NCBI GenBank assembly: GCA_010672965.1
Contig: JAAHFN010000022.1
Location: forward strand, 124,001 to 188,000
Direction of reading: 5' to 3'
Source: Oscillatoria sp. SIO1A7
GTDB lineage: Bacteria; Cyanobacteriota; Cyanobacteriia; Cyanobacteriales; Laspinemataceae
Length of the DNA: 64,000 nt
Positions within the stretch are counted from its first letter, which is position 1, and each line of letters begins with the position of its first letter. Both the position numbers and the translations under genes were made by a program. Below the pieces are notes generated by a model. That model made no database searches. It was not told the origin of the DNA and was given only the letters and a program-made list of their open reading frames with translations. Shown piece by piece: positions 1 through 6,403 of this stretch.

Positions 1-1
1 G

Positions 2-94
2 ATAGCAGGCTTTCCAGCCAAAATCATTGGGAATGCACCTCCTAATTTTACGAAAGAGGAGCTATTAAAAATGAATCTTGCATACTGGGGCTAA
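2..94 (+). CDS. C-terminal end of a hexapeptide-repeat acyltransferase (partial)
   Basis: The window opens inside a reading frame that ends at the TAA of 92-94. The visible 30 residues start with AGFPAKIIG. The pattern G-x-PAK-x-I is typical of the last coil of left-handed beta-helix acyl/acetyltransferases (CatB, CysE and sugar O-acetyltransferase type). The acceptor cannot be told because the catalytic part lies upstream of the window. The identity rests on this one motif. Confidence 0.5.
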   Translation: MAGFPAKIIGNAPPNFTKEELLKMNLAYWG

Positions 95-105
95 GAGGCT
101 GATAA

Positions 106-363
106 TCAATTTAAATAAAGCTCTAGATCGGTCGGGGCACCGTTAACCTCTAATTGCAGACCGCCTACATCTAAATCAAATGTCTGATTGGCGGGCATAT
201 AAAATTCTATGCTCAAACCATGCAAATTAGAAGAAAGCGAATTGGGAATTTGATGCAATATTGAGAACTGTGCCCATGAAGTGTTGAAAGATACCCGCCC
301 TATCTCAGTCCAAGGATGCCCTCCACCTGAAATAATGACACCCAGAAAAAAACCGGTTGTGTC
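106..363 (-). pseudogene. C-terminal remnant of a secreted beta-sandwich-like protein
   Basis: On the minus strand a frame of about 85 codons opens after a stop at 364-366 and ends at the TGA of 106-108. It has no start codon. The translation looks like genuine protein: it contains VSFNTSWAQF, GLSIEFYMPANQTF and LDVGGLQLEVNG, a hydrophobic/polar alternation like the last strands of a carbohydrate-binding jelly-roll. Upstream lies repeat-rich DNA, so I read this as the tail of a gene cut off by rearrangement. A frameshifted gene is possible. Its function is unknown. Confidence 0.4.
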
Positions 364-540
364 TTATTTTCTCTTTGCGCCGCTATCCAACTTACTCTCG
401 CTCGTTTTCCCGATTTTAATGCGTAAAACCTTTTCCCTATTTCACAGTCTTAAGCTGCTTTGGTATTGCAATAACATCTTCCAAACTCGATTAAAAAGCG
501 AGCCTCCTTTGCGGAAAAGCTTCGCTTACGCCTCAATTAC

Positions 541-660
541 TAGAAAAGACAGATATTACGATCGCCCGCGCTTATTCCCAAACAAAATAGCGATCGCTTT
601 CTGGGAAAAAAGTCTATCGCTCTCTGGTGGGAAAAAGGCGATAGCCCGTGACTTCGTAAA
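541..660. repeat. Short run of HIP1-type minisatellite units
   Basis: A few imperfect copies of the unit GCGATCGC-TTTCTGGG-AAAAA occur here, two with the HIP1 core mutated. The run joins directly to a segment that is duplicated near 5.1 kb. No gene is supported between 364 and 890: the open frame on the plus strand is made of repeat and of the insertion at 697. Confidence 0.7.
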
Positions 661-696
661 TTACCAATTATCGGCTAGGTCTCCTTCAGGGAATCA

Positions 697-823
697 GGGA
701 GCATTTCAATTTCGTATCTAGCCGCCTAACGCCTATAGGCGTAAGCCCCGCCTCCCAGGCGGCTGGCCCGGCTACACAAACAAAGCCCTCCGGGCTGTCC
801 CGTTACAAAAGTGAAATGCTCCC
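697..823. mobile_element. MITE-like element, family 1, copy 1
   Basis: A 127-bp element has imperfect terminal inverted repeats (GGGAGCATTTCA at the left, TGAAATGCTCCC at the right). It is flanked by the direct repeat AGGGAATCA at 688-696 and 824-832. The homologous segment near 5.13 kb has AGGGAATCA only once and lacks the element, so this is an insertion with a 9-bp target duplication. It has no coding capacity. Related copies are at 41207 and 63717. Confidence 0.85.
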
Positions 824-890
824 AGGGAATCACATCGTATTTTTCTCCTTTAACCTTAAATACTCTAGTAATCTCTTAATTTTTAATGTT

Positions 891-1151
891 TCAATTTTTA
901 TAAACATTTTTTCGATGCTTACAATGAAGCAATAACACCAACAATTTTTTATCATTGATTTCGTAGCGCACGCGATAATCACCAATGCGGAGCCGATATT
1001 CATTGTCACAGCCTTTTAACTTTACAGTTCCGGGAGGCCGAGGGTCTTCACCCAATGGCGTTATTTTTTCAATAATTCGCTCTTGGATATCTTCGGGCAG
1101 ACTATCTAGTTGCTTTTGCAACGGTTTCGGAACTATTACGGTATAAGTTAT
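891..1151 (-). pseudogene. Decayed duplicate of the RelE-type toxin gene
   Basis: This reads as an 86-residue RelE/ParE-superfamily toxin almost identical to the one at 5193-5453, including QLDSLPEDIQERIIEKITP and RLRIGDYRVRYEI. The codon matching the ATG start of the other copy is ATA here (1151-1149). One base change turned the overlap ATGA into ATAA, which keeps the antitoxin stop but removes the toxin start. The only in-frame ATG lies upstream, out of frame inside the antitoxin remnant, so normal translation is unlikely. Confidence 0.8.
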
Positions 1152-1222
1152 GGAGTTTTGTTCTTCCGAGAAGCAATATATCGATCTAGGGTTTGATAGT
1201 CTCCTGCTTGGTAGGCAGTACG
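1148..1222 (-). pseudogene. Truncated antitoxin tail
   Basis: Only the last 24 codons of the antitoxin found at 5450-5710 remain (residues RTAYQAGDYQTL onwards, ending KNKTP). Identity with the intact copy stops abruptly at 1222, where the sequence GGATTTGATATTA begins. That sequence matches the terminus of MITE family 2, so insertion or deletion at that element probably removed the 5' two thirds of the gene. Confidence 0.75.
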
Positions 1223-1238
1223 GATTTGATATTAACAA

Positions 1239-1406
1239 CAGCTAAAACAACGCGGAAAGTAGCCTAAATTATCAACTACAGTGGATCCTAGCTGTATGAA
1301 TTAGTCAAAAGCTATATTTTATAAGGGGCCAAATACTCGGAGACCAAGGCCAATATTTTTAGTAAAGCGCAAATCTGTTGGCCGGGGATCCAGCTATCGC
1401 GACTGA
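1239..1406. other. Intergenic DNA, nothing recognised
   Basis: Between the truncated antitoxin and the RNA locus I see no open frame, repeat or terminator that I can support. Confidence 0.4.
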
Positions 1407-1483
1407 AGCTGTAATATTAGGCTATAGGACAATGCAGAAACTGCGCGAAGTGCAGAAGGCGCAAAAAATTTTTCTATTTAATG

Positions 1484-1512
1484 TTGACATTCGAGAAAAA
1501 CGATGCTAAGAT
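1484..1512 (+). promoter_or_regulatory. Sigma-70-type promoter of structured RNA locus 1
   Basis: A perfect -35 box TTGACA (1484-1489) is followed after exactly 17 bp by TAAGAT (1507-1512). The same layout, with a weaker -35 box TTGTTT and the same -10, stands before the paralogous RNA at 49.65 kb. Transcription should start near 1519. Confidence 0.7.
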
Positions 1513-1518
1513 GGATTT

Positions 1519-1814
1519 ATAGCTCCCGAAGCTTTGGGGTGCATAAATAGGGGCCACGGCTAATAACCGCGACCCATTAGAACTGGAAACATCTGTCAAA
1601 ACTAGCAAGGAGGTATTCTCAGTCAAACAATTTCTCCCTTAAAAAACCGGCCTGCGGCGGGGTAAGCCTTGGACTCTCCGGCAAGTCGGCCGTTGGCACG
1701 CCCCCAATCGCAGCGTCCGGCCGGGAAGATATCCCACCCAATAGCCCGCCGATTTCGCACCCTGTCGCGAGCAGCGGGTGGGTTTTCCTTGGGAGAAATT
1801 CGCTCTTGTTTTTA
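1519..1814 (+). ncRNA. Structured non-coding RNA, paralogue 1 of 2 (family not recognised)
   Basis: About 296 nt, similar over its whole length to 49654-49937, while no open frame is shared. Visible structure: AATTTCTCCC (1629-1638) pairs perfectly with GGGAGAAATT (1791-1800) and closes the 3' half. CCGGCC (1647-1652) pairs with GGCCGG (1719-1724). A 3' hairpin is built from CCCACCC and GGGTGGG. A purine box AAGGAGG precedes the closing stem in both copies. The 17-bp-spaced promoter directly upstream supports transcription. I do not recognise it as tmRNA, 6S, RNase P or SRP RNA. An IscB-associated (HEARO/omega) RNA is a possibility I cannot confirm. Confidence 0.6.
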
Positions 1815-1829
1815 GTGCAATACAGGACT

Positions 1830-1983
1830 TATATCAAATCCGCTTCCGCTGTTCCATGAATACCCCCATAAATACCTTTGGGGCAATTCCCAAGCGAGCG
1901 ATACGACCCCGGCCGCCCAAGACCAACCGGGGCGCTTCCGGGGGACCCCTAGAAACTGTGGCTGTTTAACCGGATTTGATATA
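1830..1983. mobile_element. MITE-like element, family 2, copy 1
   Basis: Inverted termini TATATCAAATCCG and CGGATTTGATATA bound about 154 bp of non-coding DNA. The same termini bound 50200-50294. Single ends are seen at 1222 and 63684. Open frames across it are short and not conserved. Confidence 0.6.
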
Positions 1984-1986
1984 ACT

Positions 1987-2055
1987 CAGAAACCGGGTTT
2001 TTATCAGACATATCGCTTAGCAGGCGTATATTTGTCTAAAAAACCCGGTTTCTTT
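1987..2055. repeat. AAACCCGGTTTCT palindromic repeat
   Basis: AGAAACCGGGTTTTT and its complement AAAAAACCCGGTTTCT enclose a loop containing TATCGCTTAGCAGG. This can fold into a hairpin. Copies in this window also lie at 2207, 2759, 5857, 15461 (three tandem copies) and about 16620. Confidence 0.8.
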
Positions 2056-2068
2056 GCTTGGCAGAAAT

Positions 2069-2206
2069 GGGCGATCGCTTTCTGCTGGGAAAAAAGGCGT
2101 AAGCGAAGCTCCTTCTACGGAGGCTCGCTTTCTGGGGAAAAAGGCGTAAGCGAAGCTCCTCCTACGGAGGCTCGCTTTCTGGGAAAAAAAGGCGATCGCC
2201 CCGACC
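2069..2206. repeat. HIP1-type minisatellite
   Basis: Units of GCGATCGCTTTCTGGG plus an A-run alternate with GTAAGCGAAGCTCC-TACGGAGGCTCG modules, which are short palindromes. There is no coding sequence. Confidence 0.7.
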
Positions 2207-2272
2207 AAGAAACCGGGTTTTTAGGAGAATATTGGTTGGGTGACAGAGATTCTATAAAGAAACCCGGTTTCT
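2207..2272. repeat. AAACCCGGTTTCT palindromic repeat
   Basis: AGAAACCGGGTTTTT and AAACCCGGTTTCT enclose a loop different from the other copies (contains GGTTGGGTGACAG). Downstream to 2544 are three more HIP1 sites and no supported gene. Confidence 0.7.
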
Positions 2273-2544
2273 CATATCCCCAAAAAAGCGATCGCCCACC
2301 TAAAAACTTCGTTCGTAGTAAGGACTTTAGTTTGACCAACCCATCGCCCTCTCAAAAGCGATCGCCGACTAAAAGATATCTTTGGGGATATTTACCGCTT
2401 ACTGCCCCCCATTCATAGGCTCGCCCTTTTTCGTTTCAACTCGCGACACCCACACCTTGCTGTTGTGTGCTATGCTAAAAAGCAGCTATTTTACGCTGAT
2501 TTATGGTGCCAGTCAAAACTCTCATCTAAGAATTAGAGAATAAG

Positions 2545-2811
2545 ATGAACTCAGGAACTTATTCCGAAACAAAATTAATCAAAAAAATCCGCAACTTACC
2601 TCCCGATAAAATTACAGAAGTAGAAGATTTTGTGGACTTCCTGTTAGCGAAAAGTGACAGGATTCTTTTAAGTCGTGCGGCGGCAAAACTTTCGGAAACC
2701 GCTTTTGCCAAGATTTGGGATAACGATGAGGATGCTGACTATGACCAGCTATATAACTCAGAAGCCGGGTTTTTATCAGACATATCGCTTAGCAGGCGTA
2801 TATTTGTCTAA
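2545..2811 (+). CDS. Small DUF2281/VapB-like antitoxin with repeat-derived tail
   Basis: An 88-aa protein. Its first 69 residues look like the cyanobacterial antitoxins that start with an LxxKIRNLPPDKxxEVEDFVDFL helix and end in an acidic DNDEDADYDQL. That is where such proteins usually stop. Here the frame runs on for 19 residues (YNSEAGFLSDISLSRRIFV) encoded by the palindromic repeat at 2759-2825, which seems to have removed the native stop. The gene starts with ATG 24 bp after an in-frame TAG. No PIN toxin follows; the next gene is a HicB-like antitoxin. An orphan antitoxin is the simplest reading. Confidence 0.65.
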   Translation: MNSGTYSETKLIKKIRNLPPDKITEVEDFVDFLLAKSDRILLSRAAAKLSETAFAKIWDNDEDADYDQLYNSEAGFLSDISLSRRIFV

Positions 2812-2825
2812 AAAACCCGGTTTCT
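2759..2825. repeat. AAACCCGGTTTCT palindromic repeat inside a gene end
   Basis: This copy is nearly identical to 1987-2055, with AGAAGCCGGG at the left arm. It supplies the last codons and the stop of the antitoxin gene at 2545. Confidence 0.75.
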
Positions 2826-2841
2826 TTGCTTGGCAGAAATG

Positions 2842-3003
2842 GGCGATCGTTTTCTGGGAAAAAAGGCGATCGCTTTTTGGTGGGAAAAACAGGCGATCGC
2901 TCTCTGGGAAAAAAGGGCGATCGCTTTCTGGGGAAAACAGGCGATTGCTTTCTGGGAAAAAAGGCGATCGCTTACCCAACTCGCCTCAAAAGCGATCGCG
3001 CTT
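2842..3003. repeat. HIP1-type minisatellite
   Basis: Seven GCGATCG(C/T)-centred units with TTTCTGGG and A-runs lie between the antitoxin and the next gene. Open frames through it only reflect the repeat periodicity. Confidence 0.8.
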
Positions 3004-3052
3004 CGGTCGCTTCTACTGTATAATGACAGCAGCAGAACTGGCAGGAAAACCC

Positions 3053-3262
3053 ATGCAATACAAAGTCAGGCTGAAAAAAACAGATCAGGGGTACGCGGTC
3101 TGGTGCCCTTATCTACCGGGCTGTTGCTCTCAGGGTGATACAGAAGCCGAAGCTCTGGAAAACATCAAAGATGCACTTAAATCCTACCTGGAGGTAGTTG
3201 ACGAATTAAATAAGGATGAGAATTATCGTTATGTAGAAGTTGGAGAAACGATTTATGCCTAG
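3053..3262 (+). CDS. hicB: HicB-like antitoxin
   Basis: A 69-aa protein with the HicB fold signature: YKVRLKKTDQGYAVWCPYLPGC, then TEAEALENIKDALKSYLE. It would bind a HicA mRNA-interferase and repress its own operon. The ATG at 3053 is preferred over the one at 3023: it is preceded by AGGAAAA and family members start at MxYKV. The partner gene starts inside the last codons (3255) but is broken, so this antitoxin may be orphaned. HicB before HicA is a known order in cyanobacteria. Confidence 0.75.
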   Translation: MQYKVRLKKTDQGYAVWCPYLPGCCSQGDTEAEALENIKDALKSYLEVVDELNKDENYRYVEVGETIYA

Positions 3263-3345
3263 CGTCCCAGGGGTAAACCATCTGCGTGCTGTCAATGATG
3301 CATGAAAAAGCCGTATTTTCGACCGTTCGCAGCTCATATAATCTG
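3255..3345 (+). pseudogene. Frameshifted hicA toxin remnant
   Basis: An ATG overlapping the hicB end by 8 bp begins MPSVPGVNHLRAV, the usual start of the HicA family that pairs with this HicB type. It meets TGA at 3303-3305 after 16 codons. In the -1 frame the text continues EKAVFSTVRSS, which resembles the expected continuation (EKAGF-x-VR-x-G). A frameshift followed by further decay explains this. The His of the HicA active site is not present. Confidence 0.6.
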
Positions 3346-3409
3346 TATAATTCGCGACTAGCAAATGCCGCAAATGTGAAAATATTTAAAATGAAGTCAA
3401 GGGGCATAT

Positions 3410-3631
3410 ATGCCAAGGAAAATTCGCGCCTACAAAGCTGAGTTGATTAAATTGGGTTTTGTGCAGCGGCGCGGAAAGGGGAGGCATGAAAACTGGAAGC
3501 ATCCGCAACTGCAACTGTTGATTACGATTGCCTTCAAAGACGGTGAGGATACACCGTTGTATCTGGAGAAATTATTAAAACAAGCGATTCAAGAGTTGGA
3601 AACAAGTGCCGGGGAGGAGTCAGAGGCATGA
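3410..3631 (+). CDS. hicA: HicA-type mRNA interferase toxin
   Basis: A 73-aa protein of the HicA/YcfA double-stranded-RNA-binding-like fold. It has MPRKIRAYKAELIKLGF, then RRGKGRHENWKHP, which carries the GxGxH-type active-site histidine, then a strand LLITIAF and a DGEDTPLYLEKLLKQAIQ helix. It should cleave mRNA and be neutralised by the HicB encoded next. The genes overlap by 4 bp (ATGA at 3628-3631), which indicates translational coupling. No strong Shine-Dalgarno sequence is visible. Confidence 0.8.
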   Translation: MPRKIRAYKAELIKLGFVQRRGKGRHENWKHPQLQLLITIAFKDGEDTPLYLEKLLKQAIQELETSAGEESEA

Positions 3632-3846
3632 ATTACCGCTATAGTTTATTAATTGAATGGTCCCAAGCGGATGGACTGTATTTGGTAACGTTGCCAGAGT
3701 TTGCTAAATTGGCGATGCAGCCAAGCACTTATGGGAAAACTTATGAAGAAGCGATCGCCAATGCCCAAGAAGCTATTGCCAGCTATCTTGAGTATTGCCA
3801 AGAAGAAGGTTTGATCCCTCCAAGTCCGACGAAGGTTGCAGGCTAA
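3628..3846 (+). CDS. hicB: HicB-type antitoxin
   Basis: A 72-aa protein with the HicB core: YRYSLLIEWSQADGLYLVTLPEF, then GKTYEEAIANAQEAIASYLE. It overlaps the upstream hicA by 4 bp. It lacks an added ribbon-helix-helix domain, so DNA binding may be weak or absent. It is the antitoxin of the intact pair; the HicB at 3053 is a different subtype. Confidence 0.8.
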   Translation: MNYRYSLLIEWSQADGLYLVTLPEFAKLAMQPSTYGKTYEEAIANAQEAIASYLEYCQEEGLIPPSPTKVAG

Positions 3847-3870
3847 CTAAAAGTCGATCGCTATTGACTG

Positions 3871-4284
3871 TATGCAGGGCGATCGCTTTCTGGGCAAAAA
3901 GGCGATCGCTCTCTGCTGGGAAAAAGGCGATCGCTTTCTGGGGAAAAAAGGCGATCGCTTTCTGTTGGGAAAAAAGGGCGATCGCTCTCTGGTAAAAAAG
4001 GGCGATCGCTTTCTGGGCAAAAAGGCGATCGCTCTCTGCTGGGAAAAAGGCGATCGCTTTCTGGGGAAAAAAGGCGATCGCTCTCTGGTAAAAAAGGGCG
4101 ATCGCTCTCTGCTGGGAAAAAAGCGATCGCTCTCTGGTAAAAAAGGGCGATCGCTCTCTGGGCAAAAAGGCGATCGCTCTCTGGGAAAAAAGGGCGATCG
4201 CTCTCTGCTGGGAAAATAGGCGATCGCTTTCTGGGGAAAAAAGGGCGATCGCCTCCCCACTTCTGGTTAAAAGGCGATCGCTGT
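3871..4284. repeat. Largest HIP1 minisatellite array, about 17 units
   Basis: About 17 head-to-tail units of 22-27 bp follow the form (G)GGCGATCGC-T(C/T)TCTG-(variable)-GG-A(4-6). Variants (GGGC, GCTGGG, GGGG, GGTA) recur in the same order, so blocks of several units were duplicated together. The array sits between two converging genes. All long open frames here are repeat artefacts. Confidence 0.9.
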
Positions 4285-4312
4285 CTAAACGACAATAGGT
4301 TATCGATTTATC

Positions 4313-4756
4313 TTATAAAATCGTCAAATAGGTATCGACAGACTCTTCGGGTAAAACTTTTAAGGTTTGGTTGCGTAAATCGGGTTCCAGCCCCAAGGCT
4401 TCAAGGGGAATTACTCCCACTAACGGATCCCGCCCTCCTGGAAGTTCTAAGCATTCAAAAGTTCCTTCTCGACCGAGCAAAGAAATTTTCGCATCTTGAA
4501 AAATGCGGGCTTTACTGATTCCGGTGGCCGTTCCCACATCTACTTCTTTGAGGAGTTCGAGTCCGAGTTTAGCAATGAGATCGGGAGGTAGGCACAGTGT
4601 TGTTGCTCCCGTATCCACTAAAACATTATCTATGGTGATGGAACGCACTTCCTCTTGAGGAATCAACCCGCGTGCAGCAGCAGATTGGTCGGCACGGTTA
4701 GTAATCGTTAAGGTAGTGAGGATTTTGCCCATTGGGGTCTCTGTTAGAGTTGGCAT
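4313..4756 (-). CDS. Retroviral-type aspartyl protease family protein
   Basis: A 147-aa protein with the clan AA motif VLVDTGATTLCLP (catalytic DTG at about residues 48-50) and a later hydrophobic-G pattern (LVGVIPLEALGL). A single DTG per chain implies an active homodimer. Cyanobacterial relatives of this size are common and uncharacterised. No signal peptide is seen, so it should be cytoplasmic. MPTLTETPMG offers two starts; the internal ATG at residue 9 also fits. It stands alone between minisatellites. Confidence 0.7.
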   Translation of the reverse strand: MPTLTETPMGKILTTLTITNRADQSAAARGLIPQEEVRSITIDNVLVDTGATTLCLPPDLIAKLGLELLKEVDVGTATGISKARIFQDAKISLLGREGTFECLELPGGRDPLVGVIPLEALGLEPDLRNQTLKVLPEESVDTYLTIL

Positions 4757-4864
4757 AGCTGTATTCCCTGTTACTCTACCTTAATTATGACAAATTTTTG
4801 GCGCTGATGGGGCGATCGCCACCTTTCCCTCGTAGGGCGTCCCGTCCGCAAAAGTCTATTGCCA

Positions 4865-5092
4865 AGTAAAATAGCGATCGCTCTCTGGGAAATGGGAAAA
4901 AAGCGCTCTCTGGGGAAAAAGGCGATCGCTCTTTGGTGGGAAAAAGGGCGATCGCTCTCTGGGTGAAAAGGCGATCGCGATCCTTGTCGTAAAAAGGGCG
5001 ATCGCGATCCTTGTGGGAAAAAGAGCGATCGCGATCCTTGTGGAAAAAAGAGCGATCGCTCTCTGGGGAAAATAGGCGATCGCCCGTGACTC
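4865..5092. repeat. HIP1 minisatellite array
   Basis: Eight or nine units occur here. Three in the middle have the altered core GCGATCGCGATCCTTGT in place of GCGATCGCTCTCTGG, a local variant amplified in tandem. The right edge runs into the segment duplicated from 640-690. Confidence 0.85.
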
Positions 5093-5192
5093 CGTAAATT
5101 ACCAATTATCGGCTAGGTCTCGTTCAGGGAATCACATCGTATTTTTCTCCTTTAACCTTAAATACTCTAGTAATCCTTGAATTTTTCATGTT

Positions 5193-5453
5193 TCAATTTT
5201 TATAAACATCTTTTCGATGCTTACAATGAAGCAATAATACCAACAAGTCTTTATCATTGATTTCGTAGCGCACGCGATAATCACCAATGCGGAGCCGATA
5301 TTCATTGTCATAGCCTTTTAACTTTACAGTTCCGGGAGGCCGAGGGTCTTCACCCAATGGCGTGATTTTTTCAATAATTCGCTCTTGGATATCTTCGGGC
5401 AGACTATCTAGTTGCTTTTGGAACGGTTTCGGAACGACTACAGTATAAGTCAT
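5193..5453 (-). CDS. RelE/ParE-superfamily toxin
   Basis: An 86-aa protein with the RelE fold: TYTVVVPKPFQKQLDSLPEDIQERI, then DPRPPGTVKLKG, RLRIGDYRVRYEI and LLVLLLHCKHRKDVY. The conserved basic residues (R-x-R in the RIGDYRVRY strand, H-x-K near the end) fit a ribosome-dependent mRNA endonuclease or a gyrase-targeting ParE. Which one cannot be decided. It overlaps the antitoxin gene by 4 bp (ATGA). A decayed duplicate is at 891-1151. Confidence 0.85.
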   Translation of the reverse strand: MTYTVVVPKPFQKQLDSLPEDIQERIIEKITPLGEDPRPPGTVKLKGYDNEYRLRIGDYRVRYEINDKDLLVLLLHCKHRKDVYKN

Positions 5454-5710
5454 GGAGTTTTGTTCTTCCGAGAAGCAATATATCGATCTAGGGTTTGATA
5501 GTCTCCTGCTTGGTAGGCAGTACGAGATTCCTGGATTTCAGCAAGGACTGCTGGATCTTCCTCCAAGCAGTCTTCTTCTAATTGGGCAATTTCTGTTTCT
5601 AGAAGCTGGAAAAGCTGAATTTTATCTTCTATCGTTAGGGTGGCGATCGCATTGACTAGGGAATCAAAGGGAATTTGGAGTTGAATTGTCGGTTGTGTCA
5701 TCGTGGGCAT
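5450..5710 (-). CDS. Antitoxin of the RelE-type pair
   Basis: About 86 aa. It starts MPTMTQPTIQLQIPFDSLVNAIATL and has a helical, acidic middle (LETEIAQLEEDCLEEDPAVL) and a basic end (RYIASRKNKTP). It matches the cyanobacterial antitoxin type placed directly before RelE toxins. Three in-frame starts are possible: TTG at 5713, ATG at 5710 and ATG at 5701. None has a clear ribosome site. The gene is first in the operon, as is usual for antitoxins. Confidence 0.75.
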   Translation of the reverse strand: MPTMTQPTIQLQIPFDSLVNAIATLTIEDKIQLFQLLETEIAQLEEDCLEEDPAVLAEIQESRTAYQAGDYQTLDRYIASRKNKTP

Positions 5711-5765
5711 CAATTAAGTCGTATTTTTTGATTATATCAAGGGAAAAGGCTATTCGGGGCCGGAA

Positions 5766-6340
5766 GAAAGCGATCGCCCACCCAAAAAAGCGATCGCCCC
5801 CCATTAGCAGTAAGGACTTTAGTCTTACAAACTCTTGCGCCCTCTCAGGGGACGCGCGAAACCGGGTTTCTTTTCCGGTGACACAGTTAACTTCCGATCT
5901 CCACAGAAGAAACCCGGTTTCTTTGCTTGGGCGGCAAGGGGCGATCGCTCTCTGGTGGGAAACAGGTCGATCGCTTTCTGGTGGGGAAAAAGGCGATCGC
6001 TCTCTGGTGGGAAAAAGAGCGATCGCTCTCTGGGAAAAAGAGGCGATCGTTCTCTGGGTGACAAAGGGCGATCGCTCTCTGAGAAGGCGATCTCTCTCTG
6101 GTGGGAAACAGGTCGATCGCTTTCTGGTGGGGAAAAAGGCGATCGCTCTCTGGTGGGAAAAAGAGCGATCGCTCTCTGGGAAAAAGAGCGATCGCTCTCT
6201 GGGAAAAAGAGGCGATCGTTCTCTGGGTGACAAAGGGCGATCGCTCTCTGAGAAGGCGATCGCTCTCTGGGGAAATAGGCGATCGCTTTCTGGGTAAAAA
6301 GGCGATCGCTTTCTGGGTAAAAAGGCGATCGCTATTTATA
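5766..6340. repeat. HIP1 minisatellite array with a duplicated block
   Basis: More than 20 HIP1-centred units occur here. A block of about 130 bp (from GGTGGGAAACAGGTCGATCGC to CTGGGTGACAAAGG) occurs at about 5955-6070 and again at about 6098-6240, showing a higher-order duplication. An AAACCCGGTTTCT palindrome (5857-5925) is embedded. No gene is supported from 5714 to 6403. Confidence 0.85.
5857..5925. repeat. AAACCCGGTTTCT palindromic repeat
   Basis: GAAACCGGGTTTC and GAAACCCGGTTTC arms enclose an unrelated loop. It lies between HIP1 units. Confidence 0.7.
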
Positions 6341-6403
6341 AATACCAAGCTTTACCTGGAAAAGGGCGATCTATTTATAAACCTAAGTTACACGATTTAC
6401 TAC

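Noticed and set aside
281-721. Plus-strand open frame of 146 codons
   Set aside because: It runs through a remnant coding the opposite way, minisatellite units and the end of a MITE. No family resemblance and no ribosome site.
1519-1814. Naming the twin RNA as HEARO/omega RNA, tmRNA, 6S or RNase P RNA
   Set aside because: No IscB gene follows either copy, upstream sequences are homologous (unlike omega-RNA guides), and the hallmark sequences of the housekeeping RNAs are absent.
3871-4284. Regular repeats that could be taken for a CRISPR array
   Set aside because: The units are only 22-27 bp with no unique spacers; what varies is a few bases inside the unit. No cas genes are present in the window.
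3773-4295. Several overlapping open frames of 115-144 codons coding RSLSGKKGDRFLGKK-like repeats
   Set aside because: They occur in several frames on both strands at once and are only the translation of the HIP1 minisatellite.
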